Assembly (NCBI GenBank): GCA_900751785.1
Contig: CAADSM010000113.1
Coordinates: forward strand, 1 to 33,083
DNA: 33,083 nucleotides
Direction: 5' to 3'
Source of the DNA: Lachnospiraceae bacterium
GTDB lineage: Bacteria; Bacillota; Clostridia; Lachnospirales; Lachnospiraceae
The notes under the pieces were generated by a model. The model ran no database searches and was not told where the DNA came from. It saw only the letters and a program-made list of their open reading frames with translations. The stretch's first letter is position 1; each line of letters opens with the position of its first letter. The position numbers were made by a program, and so were the translations under genes. Positions 32,252 to 33,083 of the stretch are shown one piece after another.

Positions 32252-32274
32252 ATCACACCCACTCTGTTTGTCAA
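32247..32274 (-). promoter_or_regulatory. Main promoter of the fatty acid synthesis operon
   Basis: TTGACA (32269-32274) and TATACT (32247-32252) with a 16-bp spacer. The -10 shares 5 bp with the palindromic operator, so a bound repressor would block polymerase. Confidence 0.8.
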
Positions 32275-32325
32275 TACACTTTCTTAATAAATCTGTAACA
32301 TTTGGCACCAGTTCAGCCATAGAGT

Positions 32326-32371
32326 AAGGGGCAGGCTGATTTATGCTGGCACAAGGATCAGCCTGCCCCTT
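32326..32371. repeat. 15-bp perfect inverted repeat between the BFD gene and the fab promoter
   Basis: Arms 32326-32340 and 32357-32371 pair perfectly around a 16-nt loop. No U tract lies beside it in either direction. Its role is unknown. Confidence 0.65.
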
Positions 32372-32382
32372 CCGATATCCGC

Positions 32383-32418
32383 AAAAAAGGAAGGCCTTCA
32401 TTCTCTGAAAGACCTTCC
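32383..32418 (-). terminator. Intrinsic terminator of the BFD-like gene
   Basis: A 10-bp stem (32389-32398 with 32408-32417, one U-G pair) is followed leftward by T6 (32383-32388 on the complement), 14 nt after the stop codon. Confidence 0.85.
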
Positions 32419-32431
32419 CTTTTCTTCGTCT

Positions 32432-32626
32432 CTATTTCATCATTATTTCAGAAATTGCATCGAGAATCTTGTCATGACATCCGCCGCATCCTGTCGAACA
32501 ATGTGTGATCTTCTGCACATCTTCAAATGCAGAAAGCACATCCGTGAAAGATGTCATCTGGTGCAGCGCATTCTCAACGTCTGCGTAAGATACCTGCTTG
32601 CAGTTACAGATCATTCCGTCTTTCAT
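32432..32626 (-). CDS. Small BFD-like [2Fe-2S] protein
   Basis: A 64-residue protein with the cysteine pattern of the bacterioferritin-associated ferredoxin (BFD) fold: C7-N-C9 near the N-terminus and C47-G-G-C50, preceded by C43 (in HCSTGCGGC). BFD domains bind one [2Fe-2S] cluster and serve in electron transfer or iron release; here no bacterioferritin or oxidoreductase is adjacent, so the partner is unknown. GGAGAAGG stands 4-5 nt before the ATG. It is monocistronic with its own promoter about 130 nt upstream and a terminator directly after. Confidence 0.88.
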   Translation of the reverse strand: MKDGMICNCKQVSYADVENALHQMTSFTDVLSAFEDVQKITHCSTGCGGCHDKILDAISEIMMK

Positions 32627-32658
32627 TCAACCTTCTCCTTTCATATCCAGCCGGCACA

Positions 32659-32751
32659 TCAAAATCTGTTTCCGCTGTACCCACGTACAGCGCGATCCAA
32701 AAGGATTCCCCAGCCCCATATGCCTGCAGATTTTTGATAAATTTTATCCAT
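32659..32751 (-). CDS. Possible 30-residue leaderless ORF in the BFD leader
   Basis: ATG 32751 is 7 nt from the -10 box at 32758-32763, exactly where transcription is expected to start, and opens a frame (MDKIYQKSAGIWGWG to GYSGNRF) that ends at TGA 32659-32661. No Shine-Dalgarno site is present, so only leaderless translation is possible. A perfect 8-bp hairpin (32673-32680 with 32685-32692, loop CCAC) lies in its second half. It may be a chance frame inside a structured leader. Confidence 0.25.
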   Translation of the reverse strand: MDKIYQKSAGIWGWGILLDRAVRGYSGNRF

Positions 32752-32757
32752 AACCAT

Positions 32758-32786
32758 ATAATATACCATGCAAAACAAAAAAGCAA
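32758..32786 (-). promoter_or_regulatory. Promoter of the BFD-like gene
   Basis: TTGCTT (32781-32786) and TATTAT (32758-32763), spacer 17 bp, giving a leader of about 125 nt. Confidence 0.55.
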
Positions 32787-32850
32787 TTAATATAGCAGCT
32801 CCTGCGCTTTTTCAAGTCTGCGGTGTTCAAAAGGTGTTCATGCCTTTTGC

Positions 32851-32889
32851 AAAAAAATAAGAGAAATGCTGTAAACTCAGCGTTTCTCT
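32851..32889 (-). terminator. Terminator after the tRNA genes
   Basis: A stem with 7-bp and 4-bp parts (32860-32871 with 32878-32889, one mismatch) is followed leftward by TATTTTTTT (complement of 32851-32859). It begins 6 nt after tRNA-Leu. Confidence 0.8.
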
Positions 32890-32894
32890 TGTAA

Positions 32895-32980
32895 TGCCGC
32901 AGACCGGAATCGAACCGGTACGGGTATCACTACCCACGGGATTTTAAGTCCCGGGCGTCTGCCAGTTCCGCCACTGCGGC
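32895..32980 (-). tRNA. tRNA-Leu (anticodon TAA)
   Basis: An 86-nt tRNA with a 7-bp acceptor stem (GCCGCAG with CTGCGGC), anticodon arm CGGGA-CTTAAAA-TCCCG giving anticodon TAA, a long variable arm and a T arm ACCGG-TTCGATT-CCGGT. The long variable arm and anticodon identify it as leucine (reads UUA/UUG). CCA is not encoded. It follows tRNA-Asp by 37 nt and probably shares its transcript. Confidence 0.95.
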
Positions 32981-33017
32981 AGCTGTAGGATTGTCATTCT
33001 CTTATAAAAAAGAGAAA

Positions 33018-33083
33018 CGACCCAGAAGAGACTCGAACTCTCGACCTCCGCCGTGACAGGGCGGCGCTCTAACCAACTGAGCC
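33018..33083 (-). tRNA. tRNA-Asp (anticodon GTC), 5' end outside the window
   Basis: The 3' part of the tRNA is seen: D arm beginning GGCTCAGTTGGTTAGAGC, anticodon loop CTGTCAC with anticodon GTC (33055-33057), T arm GAGAG-TTCGAGT-CTCTT and acceptor CTGGGTC with discriminator G. The first bases of the gene lie beyond 33083. Confidence 0.93.

Noticed and set aside
31159..32298. A 379-codon plus-strand frame opposite fabH
   Set aside because: FabH on the minus strand has all catalytic residues; the plus frame is low-quality Cys/His/Arg-rich sequence.
1..33083. CRISPR arrays, prophage genes or toxin-antitoxin pairs
   Set aside because: No regularly spaced repeats, phage structural or integrase genes, or small paired regulator-toxin genes were seen.

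Overview
The window is chromosomal DNA of an anaerobic Gram-positive bacterium, most likely a member of the Lachnospiraceae (Clostridium cluster XIVa). The grounds are AGGAGG-type ribosome binding sites, FabK-type enoyl reductases, a fused AccD-AccA, an [FeFe]-hydrogenase maturase (HydF), a DUF6465-type protein and a complete selenocysteine system. No species is claimed.

Layout. (1) 1-317: start of rpsJ (leftward) with a long leader and a strong promoter. (2) 370-4600: rightward adenine deaminase, purine permease and an unrecognised coiled-coil membrane protein. (3) 4667-16848: a leftward selenium island of about 12 kb. One end is hydF and tRNA-Sec(TCA). Next come four selenium/sulfur handling genes (DUF3343, TusA-like, YedE, class V cysteine desulfurase), then LysR, DUF47 and Pit, and finally selB, selA, selD and yedF. 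SelD is itself a selenoprotein: its reading frame crosses an in-frame TGA at codon 16, followed by a SECIS-like hairpin, so ordinary ORF calling loses its N-terminus. (4) 16882-18737: rightward RNA methyltransferase and a membrane protein. Between the methyltransferase and its apparent promoter sits a 195-bp element with terminal inverted repeats and an 8-bp target duplication, i.e. a MITE-like insertion. (5) 18824-20959: sirtuin, HD phosphohydrolase and a lysine/alanine-rich DUF6465 protein, all leftward. (6) 21092-32274: a leftward type II fatty acid synthesis operon in the order fabH, acpP, fabK, fabD, fabG, fabF, accB, fabZ, accC, accDA, a second FabK-like flavoenzyme and a MarR/FabT-like regulator. 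A 21-bp palindrome overlaps the -10 box of the fabH promoter and is the likely operator. (7) 32326-33083: a BFD-like [2Fe-2S] protein, tRNA-Leu(TAA) and a partial tRNA-Asp(GTC).

How the genes work together. In the selenium island, YedE (proposed transporter), the desulfurase and the small thiol carriers (TusA-like, DUF3343, YedF) are placed to import and hand over reduced selenium. SelD makes selenophosphate, SelA converts Ser-tRNA-Sec to Sec-tRNA-Sec, and SelB delivers it to UGA codons. The Pit/DUF47/LysR module has its own promoter inside the island and is a candidate anion uptake unit. In the fab operon the acetyl-CoA carboxylase genes feed malonyl units to FabD, FabH and FabF, while FabG, FabZ and FabK complete the cycle. 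The distal MarR protein probably closes a feedback loop.

The main non-standard features are the MITE-like element, the hairpin series between fab genes, a possible 40-codon ORF between fabG and fabF, and the hairpin leader of tRNA-Sec. All functional statements rest on reading sequence motifs; no database search was run.
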